From positions 1-53,170 of the forward strand of contig JBQMRR010000041.1 in the NCBI GenBank assembly GCA_052174495.1: 53,170 nucleotides of DNA, given 5' to 3'. Origin of the DNA: Arsenophonus sp052174495 (GTDB lineage Bacteria; Pseudomonadota; Gammaproteobacteria; Enterobacterales; Enterobacteriaceae). The notes beneath the pieces were generated by a model that did not search any database, had not been told where the DNA came from, and worked only from the letters and a program-made list of their open reading frames with translations. The translations under genes were made by a program, and so were the position numbers. This document shows, piece by piece, positions 11,508-20,601 of this stretch (position 1 is the first letter of the stretch; every line of letters starts with the position of its first letter).

Positions 11508-11541
11508 TAAAAAGCAGCGTGGAGTTAACGCTGCTTTTTAT
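11508..11541 (+). terminator. rho-independent terminator after agp
   Basis: A GC-rich stem (aaaaagcagcgt / acgctgcttttt) with loop ggagtta lies 26 bp after the agp stop codon and runs straight into a T tract. It is the strongest hairpin of this type in the window. Confidence 0.9.
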
Positions 11542-11633
11542 TAATATTCACTTCAAAAATGAATATTTCTATGGTCATTTAAAGCAAAAAATAATTTTCT
11601 AACTAAACTATAGTTAACTTGTGAAAAGTAAAT

Positions 11634-13008
11634 TAGGTTTACATTTCTGGTGTTGTAGTTTTTGAAGAGGAAATACTGGCATATCAAACCTGTCAATTAA
11701 TTTCGGTGAATCATCTCAATATTATTGAGATGATATGACGTAAAAATTTATCCTACAGGTAGATGCAAAACTAGAGATTACCTCTAATCTCTTGTATGAA
11801 TGAATTTGTAAGCAATGGTGGATGATAGACACTGATTAGGTATTGCTTATTAAGAGCTCAAAGCTATCTTACTAACAGATGCTGAATGCCTCCTTTTATA
11901 GACGAGATAATAGTTATTTGCCACGCGAATCATTATAGACTTGTATTGGTTATTATTTATATTTAAAGTGCCCGAGATCAGGAATCGTAGCGGCAACTAG
12001 ATATACTTCAGCAGCTTACTACTACTGCCTTATCCAAAATGATAGAAATCTGGAAGAATTGGTAACCATCCCTGTATACCTACGAATCATCTCCAGTAAT
12101 GATTTTTACGAAATTATTATGTCGCTTAACGATGAAAGCACGTGATCTTTTTATTAGTGCCTATCAGCAGACTGAAACAGTGATAGCCTTGAAGAGTAAC
12201 AATCAATAGTAGCTATGTGATTCAAGCGATATACGTTACATTTATTTTTTGGCGGAAAGCATATGCCGTTCTATTAGATAAGCTGATTGCTTTTGCCTGC
12301 TGCTTATTATCAGCGACATATCATGGATGATAAGGAGGATCGTTGCGCTATAAGATGCTTATCAAGAGATAAAATAAACTAGGCGAACTTCTTAATTGCC
12401 TGTAAGGCGGAGCTTAACTGTATTTACTAGACTTGGATATCGAGGATACGGTGCTTGATTTTTTTGGAATACAATGGCAAAGATATTTTCGGATATGCAG
12501 GAACAATGTTCTTAAGTGCATAAAATAACTGATGTACTAGCTTCCCTTCCAAAAGGCATGCAGCACAGAAAGTTAAGGGTGAGTTTCAGGAAAGTCTGAA
12601 CTAGCAAAGAGAGCGCGATACTGCTAATAAATCCCTTAATGTTTTATTAGTAAGATTTTTAGCAGTATCTTGTATCGATGCAGAACCTGGAGAAAGATTG
12701 AGAAGAACGGCTGAGATGCTATCATTTTTCAGTGCACTGAAAATCAAATAAGAATAAAAAATTTAATTGAATCTGATTTTACGACAGTGAGGTTATGAAG
12801 CTGATGCGCGCAAAGTTACTGTTGTTTAAGGAAACAAGCCTTTCAATAGTATTTAAGCTGCTCCCATCTGCTTTTAAAAGCAGGAATTAGGTAATGGAAT
12901 TTTACCTGCTGACCATTGATGATAACCGACATCTATAAGAATGTATAATAGACTCATGAAGTATCAGAGTGGAACTTGATCGCCATACACCAGATTTACT
13001 AATAACTA
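11634..13008 (+). mobile_element. IS256-family element, decayed
   Basis: This plus-strand copy of about 1375 bp lies between agp and lpxL. The 3' end (gaagtatcagagtggaactt, then catacaccagatttactaataact) matches the ends of the other copies, and blocks at 12650-12740 align with 9640-9680 and 27185-27240. No intact frame and no clear target duplication remain. Its right end lies about 70 bp from the lpxL stop codon. Confidence 0.7.
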
Positions 13009-13079
13009 TCAATTGATTAACAAAAAGCTTATATAGATAAACCTAGTGACTAGCTTCATAACACAGCCTCTGATTTTTC

Positions 13080-14024
13080 TTAATCGTGTATGTTATCAAG
13101 CTCACCATAAAGCGATGGCATGCCTATAGGTCTAGTTTTAAACCGACGATGTAACCACATATATTGTTCAGGTGCTTCCATAATTTGTCTTTCAATTAAT
13201 TCATTCATAAATGCTGCAGTAGAGATTTCATCCTGCTGTACAAAGTTGATTATTGCAGGTTGGATGAGTAATTCATAACCCTTTGCATTAGCTAACCGCT
13301 TTGGAGTAAAAGGTATTATGGCAGGATTGGTAAGTTTAGTTAGAATATGGGTACCTATGGTAGTAGCAGTATTTTTAACTGCAAAAAAAGGTACAAAAAC
13401 ACTTTTTCTTGGTCCATAGTCATGATCTGGTGCATACCATAATATTTCTCCTTGTTTAAGACTACGTATCATACCTTTTATATCTTTTCGATCAAGCATA
13501 AATTTATTAGAACGCAATCGTCCTCGGATTTGCAACCAGTCCATTACCGGATTGTTATTTTGACGATATACACCAATACCAGGATTTAATATACCAAAGA
13601 TACGGGCGCCTAATTCAAGCGTTAAAAAATGAATTCCCACCACAATGATCCCTTGTCCTGTCAGCTGAATTTTTTTAATATTTTTTTGTCCTTTAATCGT
13701 AAACCAACGTTGTACACGTCTATCAGACCAGAACCATGCCATACCTGTCTCAAATAATCCCATACCAACTGATTCAAAATTTTTATTGATCATATGCTGG
13801 CGTTGCTGTGAACTCATAATAGGAAAACAAAGTTCTAAATTACGTTTTGCAATTTGTAGTCGTTTTTTTAGGAAGTATTTGGATAACCGTCCAAGGCAAG
13901 TTCCTAACCAATAGATAATTGGATAAGGTAGTAAAACTAACAAATAAAGAAGCCCAATACCTAACCATGTTAGCCAATATTGGGGGTGTAAATATAAAAT
14001 TTTAAAAGGAGATATTTTTATCAT
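13080..14024 (-). CDS. lpxL: lipid A biosynthesis lauroyl acyltransferase
   Basis: LpxL (HtrB) transfers laurate from acyl-ACP to Kdo2-lipid IVA at the inner membrane. The protein is 314 residues (E. coli 306) and aligns along its whole length. It has an N-terminal membrane segment (about 17-36) and the acyltransferase motif HFLTLE with H132 and E137, at the same numbering as E. coli. RLRSNKFMLDRKD lies near 168-180 and APEQYMWLHRRFKTRP near the end. The paralogue LpxP is close in sequence; LpxL is preferred because the N-terminal region (LHPQYWLTWLGIG) fits it well. No strong Shine-Dalgarno precedes the start. With kdsB it indicates that acylated, Kdo-bearing lipid A is still made. The gene is flanked on both sides by IS relics. 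Confidence 0.94.
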   Translation of the reverse strand: MIKISPFKILYLHPQYWLTWLGIGLLYLLVLLPYPIIYWLGTCLGRLSKYFLKKRLQIAKRNLELCFPIMSSQQRQHMINKNFESVGMGLFETGMAWFWSDRRVQRWFTIKGQKNIKKIQLTGQGIIVVGIHFLTLELGARIFGILNPGIGVYRQNNNPVMDWLQIRGRLRSNKFMLDRKDIKGMIRSLKQGEILWYAPDHDYGPRKSVFVPFFAVKNTATTIGTHILTKLTNPAIIPFTPKRLANAKGYELLIQPAIINFVQQDEISTAAFMNELIERQIMEAPEQYMWLHRRFKTRPIGMPSLYGELDNIHD

Positions 14025-14050
14025 CTAGGTTTTATTTAATTAGATTAACA

Positions 14051-15049
14051 TGGCTATTTTTGCAAAAGTTCTTACTTTTCTCGCAGAGCCATTTATAGCT
14101 ACATCTGTATTTCAATTTTTGTACTTTTAAACAATCTTCTCCAGCCTAAATAATTTAGCAAATAAACGACTTTACGCCATTGAATTTTCTTACCTATCCT
14201 TTTGATCAACTGATATAACTGTTCACAATTTAAATCTAGAATTTCTTATCAATAACTCTCTAATTATCCAATCTTATTAGGCAATTATGATTAATTTCGT
14301 ACTCTCTGAAAAGGTTCATCATTTATCTCCATTCAAGCTAAGGATAAATCTTTACCGATAATCGACTAAAGAAAATGACTAACACACTCCGCATTAAACT
14401 TTTCAAGAATCTCATTGTTCAGATGACCATTTTAATCTCTATTGATTAAGATCGTAATCCGTTCTTTTCATCTATCTCCTTCTTTTTCACGTTTTCTATC
14501 TTTTCTATATGGAATAAAACGCTTCTTTTCATGGATTTAGAGAGAATATTTCATTAACTTCAACAAATAGCACTTAATGCACTTAAGTTGACTGTTTCTG
14601 CTGAAATAAGGAAGCAGGGGAACGCTCCATCTAACACTGTTTAAAGAATTAATGCCTGTTTATTTCTCTGACTCCTCTAAAATCAAGGTATTCAACATAC
14701 ATAGCAGATAACTAAATTATCTATCCTTCTGATATATTTTCGCTAGAGAATTTTCAATAAGATTATTAATCTTTTCGTGCAATCTGGAATTTATAACGAT
14801 ATCGCTGTAACTCTAATGAATGTCTCCAGTAAGCATTTATATTCACTGTGATAATATGGGTATGATAAAGTGGAACAAATTAATTCAATACAAGATGAAT
14901 TAATATTATCCGAGAAAGATAGTTGACAAGTTAATTAATGAAATAGAGCTTTATATTAGTAGGGAGTGAGGAAAGAATCTCTATATCTGCATAACTGTTT
15001 ATTTTTATGGTAACCTATGAAGTGAAATTCTTCTTTTACAGTATAAGAT
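14051..15049 (-). mobile_element. IS1595-family relic, minus strand
   Basis: The left end (tggctatttttgcaaaagttc) matches the terminal repeat seen at 28333 (tagctatcttggcaaag). The body aligns with copies at 28333-29370 and 41117-42170, including the block at 14460-14530 that encodes the PYRKA/RKR region in the best copy. The right terminal repeat is missing because a truncated IS256 piece joins at about 15050. No intact frame. Confidence 0.6.
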
Positions 15050-15775
15050 CTCCTTGCCTCAATGTGCAGTCCTACTATCGATAATGAGCAACAGACAAAG
15101 GCGATCTCACCTTACCTCTAACAAGGACGATATATGCCACATTAGCCAAGAAATAAATTATAACGTCATGTATCCACTTTAAATCACGCAGATAGCATTG
15201 ACTGCGCTCTTTAGGTTATTGCTATTCAATCTTGTGATGAATTTTCCCAATAAGAGACTCATCTGCTTTTTACTGAGAAGCAACCCAAGAATCATAAAAA
15301 TCACCAGTGTAGATGCCTAATAGCTTTCAGGTAGAAAACTATGGGATAACAACTCTTCAATGTTTTACGCATTTTAGATAAGGTAGTAATAATAAAATGT
15401 TGAAAATATTCCATTTTTTCTAAAATCCTATAACCCTTCGTTACTTTAATCTTAAGATTATCAATATTAGTCTGCATAGTTTACTAAGATAAAAAACCAT
15501 TATTTTCTTCATTTATAAAAGCAAAGCCGGTGACACGTTACCGTAGCATAATTTCGAGCACAGTCTAATTCAACGCGGTGCTATCAGCTGCCTGCACGCT
15601 ATTACGGATGAGTTCATATAAGGGATTATGGTAAGATTTAGTTTAATGGATACTTGTATGGTACATTTTATCATTGTATATTATATTTATCTTGTTTAAA
15701 ATCATTTATAAAATTAATTAGCAGGATATGACAGCATCTCTAAACACCATAACATTAAAAATGAATATAACTTTC
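15050..15775 (-). mobile_element. IS256-family fragment (5' half), minus strand
   Basis: This aligns with 7340-8044 of the minus-strand copy, including the shared stretch aaaggcgat near 15100 and the N-terminal coding end near 15600-15700. Only the 5' half of the element is present; its 3' half is absent, which implies a deletion or recombination at the junction with the IS1595 relic. Confidence 0.6.
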
Positions 15776-15814
15776 TAAGGAGAGTTGACCTTTACCTTAT
15801 TAGTGATAATAAGA

Positions 15815-15902
15815 TCTAATTTAAGGATGGAGAATAGATTTATGAAGTTTTAGAGATCGAAAGCGTAGCTAAACTGTTATGCACCAGATTTGCTAACAAC
15901 TT
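15815..15902 (+). mobile_element. IS256-family 3' end fragment abutting tRNA-Ser
   Basis: The sequence taatttaaggatggagaata (15818-15837), followed by atgaagttttagag and caccagatttgctaacaactt, is the right end of the IS256-family element. It ends at about 15902, six bases from the last paired base of the tRNA-Ser acceptor stem. Confidence 0.75.
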
Positions 15903-15907
15903 AAAAA

Positions 15908-15992
15908 TGGAGGAGGAGAGATTCGAACTCTCGAATGGTTTCCCATCGGCGGTTTTCAAGACCGCTGCCTTCAACCGCTCGGCCACCCCTCC
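15908..15992 (-). tRNA. serT: tRNA-Ser (anticodon UGA)
   Basis: The gene folds as a class II tRNA with a long variable arm. The acceptor stem is ggaggggt-side (ggagggg / ctcctcc, one G-U pair), the anticodon stem gcggt/accgc has loop cttgaaa (anticodon UGA), the variable arm is present, and the T arm is gagag-ttcgaat-ctctc. It reads serine UCA and, by wobble, other UCN codons. The genomic position next to tusE matches E. coli serT. Oddity: the 3' end is ctcctcc followed by attttt, so no CCA is encoded and the discriminator position is A instead of the usual G of tRNA-Ser. An IS256 right end lies 6 bases away. It may still work if a CCA-adding enzyme is present. Confidence 0.93.
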
Positions 15993-16174
15993 ACAATGTT
16001 TAAAACTATAAACATAGCTTGAATGCTTGTAAAGCCTTATATAATTTAATCGCTTTATATTTATTCTATTAAGTGATTATTTTCTTAATTTATCAGCATC
16101 TTACTAATTTACTTGTGTAATGATTTTAATTTTGCTAAATTATCCATAAATTTAATTTTTTCTTAAAACATTAT

Positions 16175-16504
16175 ATGTTTATATTTAAAGGTCGTGAAAT
16201 TAACACTGATACCAATGGTTACCTTAAAAATAGCCAAGAATGGTGTGAATCTATGGTATTTCTCTTGGCTAAACAAGAGAATATTATATTAACAGAACAA
16301 CATTGGGAAATTATTTACTTCATTCGTGAATTTTATCTTGAATTCAATATTTCTCCGTCTATTCGTATGTTAGTAAAGGCAATTGTTAAAAGATATGGTG
16401 AGGATATCGGTAATAGCCGTTATCTTTATCGCCTTTTTCCAAAAGGGCCTGCGAAACAAGCAACAAAATTTGCCGGTTTACCTAAACCGGTAAAATGTAT
16501 TTGA
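16175..16504 (+). CDS. tusE: sulfurtransferase TusE (DsrC family)
   Basis: TusE accepts persulfide sulfur from the TusBCD complex and passes it to MnmA for 2-thiolation of uridine 34 in tRNA-Lys, -Glu and -Gln. The protein has 109 residues, identical to E. coli in length. The conserved C-terminal GPAKQATKFAGLPKPVKCI includes the sulfur-carrying penultimate cysteine, C108. HWEIIYFIREFYLEFN (43-58) and NSRYLYRLFPKGP (80-92) are typical DsrC/TusE blocks. I see no good Shine-Dalgarno before the ATG, but the start is fixed by alignment with E. coli. The neighbours serT and hspQ match the E. coli neighbourhood, although rlmI, acyP and yccA are gone. Confidence 0.96.
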   Translation: MFIFKGREINTDTNGYLKNSQEWCESMVFLLAKQENIILTEQHWEIIYFIREFYLEFNISPSIRMLVKAIVKRYGEDIGNSRYLYRLFPKGPAKQATKFAGLPKPVKCI

Positions 16505-16929
16505 GTTATTGCAGTAAATGTTGAATATGAAATTTACTACATCTTTTCAAGATGATACTCTTCATTTTATAATATTTAATTTTACCGCCTACTCTGTCTT
16601 AGTAATTTTTAATCAATCCTCTAATTATTTAACTTGCTATAATATGCTAAAAAGCTTTTATATTTAAACTACCGTCTAGCAATGATAAACATAAACATAT
16701 AGTCTATTTATTTTTTTCAAAGTAAGATATAATAACAAAATACTACACCTTTTTAACTTAGCAATAATATATAGTAATTTCTGCTTATATTTTGCATTTT
16801 AGTGTCTCTTATAATAAGAGTAACTTCAACATATTGTTTTTTGTATAAATAAAAGATATTATTACTAGAATAGAGAATTTATAATCTATTTAGTAGAGTT
16901 ATTAAAAACTAACATAACAGAGTGACCTG
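16505..16929. other. spacer between tusE and hspQ
   Basis: This is a very AT-rich stretch of 425 bp. In E. coli rlmI and acyP lie here. No readable relic of either was found, so they have been deleted or eroded beyond recognition. Confidence 0.5.
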
Positions 16930-16957
16930 CTTGAAATTTATATTATTACCCACATAT
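16930..16957 (+). promoter_or_regulatory. sigma-32 (heat-shock) type promoter of hspQ
   Basis: CTTGAAA (16930-16936) is a perfect sigma-32 -35 element. Thirteen bases later CCACATAT (16950-16957) matches the -10 consensus CCCCATNT at all but one position. It lies 42 bp before the hspQ start codon. E. coli hspQ is known to be heat-shock regulated, which supports the call. Confidence 0.8.
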
Positions 16958-16998
16958 CATTGCCTATAGAATAGGCAAGCCTCTAGGAGGTAGCAATG

Positions 16999-17316
16999 AT
17001 GACTACCAGTAAATTTAATATTGGGCAACAAGTAAGGCACAAACTCCTAGGTTATCTTGGAGTAATAGTAGATGTTGATGCCGAATACTCTCTTGATAAA
17101 CCACAAGATGATGATATTTCAGCTAATGCAGCTATACGTTCCGCTCCCTGGTATCATGTTGTTATGGAAGATAACAATGGTGAACCTATTCACACTTATC
17201 TAGCTGAAGCTCAGATTACTTATGAAATTTCTGATGAGCACCCAGAACAGTCATCTTTAGATGAGTTATCGAGATCGATTAAAACTCAACTTAGAGCACC
17301 ACAATTGCGTAATTAA
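16999..17316 (+). CDS. hspQ: heat shock protein HspQ
   Basis: HspQ is a small cytosolic protein (YccV-like/hemimethylated DNA-binding fold). In E. coli it is heat-induced, promotes degradation of a mutant DnaA, and in related bacteria acts as a specificity factor for Lon. The 105 residues match the E. coli length. Conserved blocks are KFNIGQQVRHKLLGYLGV (residues 4-21), APWYHVVMED, HTYLAEAQ and the C-terminal LRAPQLRN. Two adjacent ATGs exist at 16996 and 16999. The second is preferred because it lies 7 bases from the strong aggaggt (16985-16991) and aligns with the E. coli start; the first is only 4 bases away. The gene has its own heat-shock promoter and terminator, so it is an independent unit. 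Confidence 0.95.
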   Translation: MTTSKFNIGQQVRHKLLGYLGVIVDVDAEYSLDKPQDDDISANAAIRSAPWYHVVMEDNNGEPIHTYLAEAQITYEISDEHPEQSSLDELSRSIKTQLRAPQLRN

Positions 17317-17335
17317 ACTAATTTTTAAACACAAT

Positions 17336-17370
17336 CAAGGAAGATGATAAAGTAATCATCTTCCTTGTTC
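17336..17370 (+). terminator. rho-independent terminator after hspQ
   Basis: A 13-bp perfect stem (caaggaagatgat / atcatcttccttg) with a 6-base loop (aaagta) lies 20 bp past the hspQ stop and is followed by ttctattt. Confidence 0.85.
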
Positions 17371-17809
17371 TATTTATTAAACTTAATTGAAGTATCTCTA
17401 TGAAGTATCTCTATTTTTAATAAACGTTCATCATAACTAGCAATTTCAATTGCTCCGCGATTTTTTAATTTCTTTACTAAGAACACACTTAATTGTAATA
17501 AAAGTACTTTTGTATTAATTAAGATTGCCTGTATTCCGTAACCTCAAAAATTAAAAGCTAAATTTCTAAAAACATTTACCATATTAATAAAATATTTATA
17601 CCATCTAAATAGATATAAACTTTATGACCAAGTAATTTATTGCTAACTAATGTTAGAATAACAGGAATCAGATTCTATCTTTGATTTATAAGATGTTTCA
17701 TTATCTTATACTTGAACATTCAGGTTTATTAGAACGTAGCACGCTATGGTATGAACGATGCAGAGCTACGCTGCTCATATCATAATGAGCTCTATGTTTG
17801 CTTTATAAA
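17371..17809. other. spacer, possible unidentified minus-strand relic
   Basis: On the minus strand, about 17395-17480 reads as KNRGAIEIASYDERLLKIE, which looks like a protein C-terminus, but stops surround it and I could not assign a family. The rest (17490-17809) shows nothing recognisable. Confidence 0.3.
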
Positions 17810-19330
17810 GGTGAATAAAATCTATCAAGTAATGCGATATATATACCTAAAAATAATCTCTTCTAAAATTTTGTTTAGTATTTTTGGAAAAATATTTCAA
17901 TCTACGTGTAAATATAATCAGGTTCGTAGCTTTTAAAGACGGTCATGCTTCAGCTTCTAGGAAAGCGAATTCCTCCTTCATTATCACTTAAATTCCTATC
18001 CTGTATAGGTAAACAACGATTCATGGGAAATCAAGATAGAACTGTATTAAGGAATTCGCATATAATAAACCTGCCAACAGATATAAATCTTTGAGAAGGA
18101 GAAAACTATTTTTTTCAGGAAAACACTAGGATACTCTCCTAATCGGACAACAGAATCGTCTGCAAACAATGGAGAGTATGACTGTAATCATCAACATCAT
18201 CTTAAGAAAAATTATTAGTAGAAATCTCTTATACTGTATGAAAAATTTTCAGTATGGTGGTTACCATGAAAAAAAATAATAATACAGATTAAATGGACTT
18301 TTCCTTGTTCCCCGTTCCAGATAAATCTGGATCTTATTAGTTGGCTCAACAACAATATGTTAGATGATGTCGATCTATACATTGAAGCAACTCATTTTAC
18401 TTTATCCTACTCATGTTGTCACAGTGAATACATTGCAAAATCCATGATTGCAAAAATATTTAACAATATTACTTGGGAGCTCTCTATCCTGGAAACTACA
18501 TAAGAAGAATAAATAGTTTATTTATATGCGATGTATGTTGAATACCTTGATTTTACGGGAGTCAGAAAAATAAACATTGATTTAAAACAGCACTTAGATG
18601 CCATTCCTGATTTTTTGATCCAACGGTAAGAGCCAATTTAAATACACTGAATATTATTGTTGAAATCGATGAAATATTTTCCCTGAACTCTTTAAAGGAA
18701 AGCGTTATATTCCAGAATAGGTAGGCTAGAAAATGCGGGAGAGGAGGAGATAAAAAAGAACGAATCGCGATACTAATAATCGTTCAAGATATTAATAGAA
18801 TTATATGAGCGATGAGATTATTGAAGAGTTTAATATAGAGTATGTTAGTTATTTTCTTGATCCGATGACCGATCAGAGTCGATTCTTAGCGAGATAGAAC
18901 AAAATAATACGAATCTTTTTAGAGAGCATAAAATTAGTCGCCACACTCAATATAATTGGGTAATTAGAGAATCATTAGTAAGGAATTCCAGATTTAAACT
19001 GTGAATAATTATATCAGCTGATTAAAAGGGTAGCTAGTAGCTTCCAAGGTAGAGATTGATTTGTTTAAATACAGAATTATCTGACCTGGAAAAGAAAGTG
19101 CTTGAAACACAACAATTGAGCTATAAATATAACTACAGATTTCTCTGTAAGCAAAACGATAATCTTTGCCAACATAGAGCCAATCGTCAAATTGATCTAA
19201 TTTTTACCATTTAGCAAAAGCAAGTTAGGATGTAATCCTACATTAGGCTTTTATTCACCAATTGACTATTAGCATAGTATTAATTATTTGCTGATAACTT
19301 TTTAATAAAAATTTCAGGTGTTTCATTTAA
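17810..19330 (-). mobile_element. IS481-family relic, 5' half, split by an IS1595-family copy
   Basis: The left part, 17810-18196, aligns with the 5' half of the minus-strand copies at 33.7-34.1, 42.6-43.0 and 50.2-50.6 kb (shared ends such as gtatgactgtaatcatcaac at 18176). The IS1595-family element at 18197-19181 interrupts it. From about 19190 (gtcaaattgatctaattttt, then accatttag) the IS481 sequence resumes and runs to about 19330. The 3' half of the element is missing. The ORF at 17751-17936 lies antisense within and next to this relic and is not a gene. Confidence 0.55.
18197..19181 (+). mobile_element. IS1595-family relic inserted in IS481
   Basis: About 985 bp, plus strand. Translation of 18310-18470 gives WLNNNMLDDVDLYIEATHFT followed by LSYSCCHSEYI. 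The region near 18650-18740 corresponds to the DDE start and 18930-19180 to the 3' end (aatctttgccaacatag, matching the inverse of the 28333 terminal repeat). Stops interrupt every frame. Confidence 0.65.
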
Positions 19331-19499
19331 AATACTAATAATTTTAAAAAATTCTTACTTCAGTAAGATAACTAACACTGATTATATTGATTAATATATT
19401 TATTAATATAAAGAATTAAGCATTTCAGTAGTTAATATTAATCGCAAATCAGTATTAGGTTATTTTTATTTTTATCGTGCTTATAAAGTAAACTATAAA

Positions 19500-19920
19500 T
19501 TGAGTTACTCATGGAAACACAAAAAAATAGCAATAATTAGTCTCATTTTGCTAGTGAGACGTTCTATCAAAAAATGTATAGTTTTAATTGATGCGGGTTC
19601 TGAACATTACGGTTATCTCGCAAATATTATCTGTACTTATATAACTAAAATAATGATGAATTTAGTAAGTTGATTAGTGATTTGGATAGTAATCAACAGA
19701 TATTGATCGATACAATTAAAACCAGTATTCGCTACATTGAATATCATCAATAGATACATCAACATCTAGCATCTTTATAGCTAGATTATGACATTGTTTG
19801 CAATATCAAAGAAGAGGTAATAATAGAATATAGCTTATAATACCACTTTTCCATATTGCTTTATGCGCATATGCTAATCTTTGCATCAAAGATATTTTCT
19901 TCATACATAAGAAAGAATAA
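19500..19920 (+). pseudogene. pepQ: decayed Xaa-Pro dipeptidase PepQ
   Basis: PepQ is a cytosolic metallopeptidase that cleaves Xaa-Pro dipeptides. Around 19585-19640 the translation gives VLIDAGSEHYGYLAN, equivalent to the metal-binding LLDAGAEYNGYAADLT region. Next come SDLDSNQQILIDTIKTSIRY (19678-19740) and YIEYHQ-stop-IHQHLASL, matching the region before YVDYHIQFHQRIAKLL. Near 19850-19905 there is a degraded PFMPHGIGHPLGLQVHD segment. Stops and frameshifts are present, and both the N-terminal third and the C-terminal end are gone or unreadable. The position upstream of yigZ-trkH-hemG matches the E. coli order pepQ-yigZ-trkH-hemG. Confidence 0.75.
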
Positions 19921-19959
19921 AGTTAAAAACATTACATGTAATTTACATTTAAAATAATA

Positions 19960-20570
19960 AATCTTTATTTGATATCAGTAGAGTTTATTTATTATTACTA
20001 AAGAGATTTAAAAAGCCGTTTTATTATATATCTAGTAACATACTCATAGAATTGCTGAAGAAAAAAATTTTATCCAAACTATTAAACATAAATACCCAAA
20101 TCTCTCCCATCATTACTGGAACTATGTAGTTAGTAACTCTGAGATTATCAAAATTAAACTTTTAAATAATGGTTTGTCAACAAAAACAGACAGGTAAGCT
20201 GATGATCATTCAATTATTAGCTGGCTATATTATTATTAAAATTATCACCATTATGATTCGTTATTTTATATCATTAAATTGATAACTAATAGATTATTTA
20301 TAACTTATTTTAATAGCTTTTAATAAGCATTTACTCTTTTAAACATTAAATTAATAATGCTTCAAAATATTATTTAATACATTGTGTGTATATGCACATA
20401 TAAAATGGTTAATTAATTAATTCAATAGTTAACAGGGGGCAGATACTAGCCATAGAATGGTATAAAATGCCATTAGCAATTTTATTTTCTGACAAACCTT
20501 TAAACAAAAGTTTACTGAAAATTACGTAATTTGAGTAAAGTCGCGTTAAATTAATACTTAAATCTTAATG
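19960..20570 (+). pseudogene. yigZ: decayed YigZ (IMPACT family)
   Basis: The relic of the IMPACT-family protein YigZ lies directly before trkH, its normal place. Readable pieces are KSRFI near 20013, then HRIAEEKNFIQTIKHKYPNL near 20040-20110 (family: KAFVESVRAEHPDARHHCVA), SHHYWNYV, and MIIQLLAGYIII..ITIMIRYF near 20200-20265 (family: MLAQLMGSGVGEITAVVVRYYGG). A last SRVKLIL near 20540 matches the SRGSLQLL C-terminus. It needs several frameshifts and contains stops. The molecular role of YigZ is not well defined. Confidence 0.7.
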
Positions 20571-20601
20571 TTATAACTAGATTTTCAAGGAAAACCTATT
20601 T

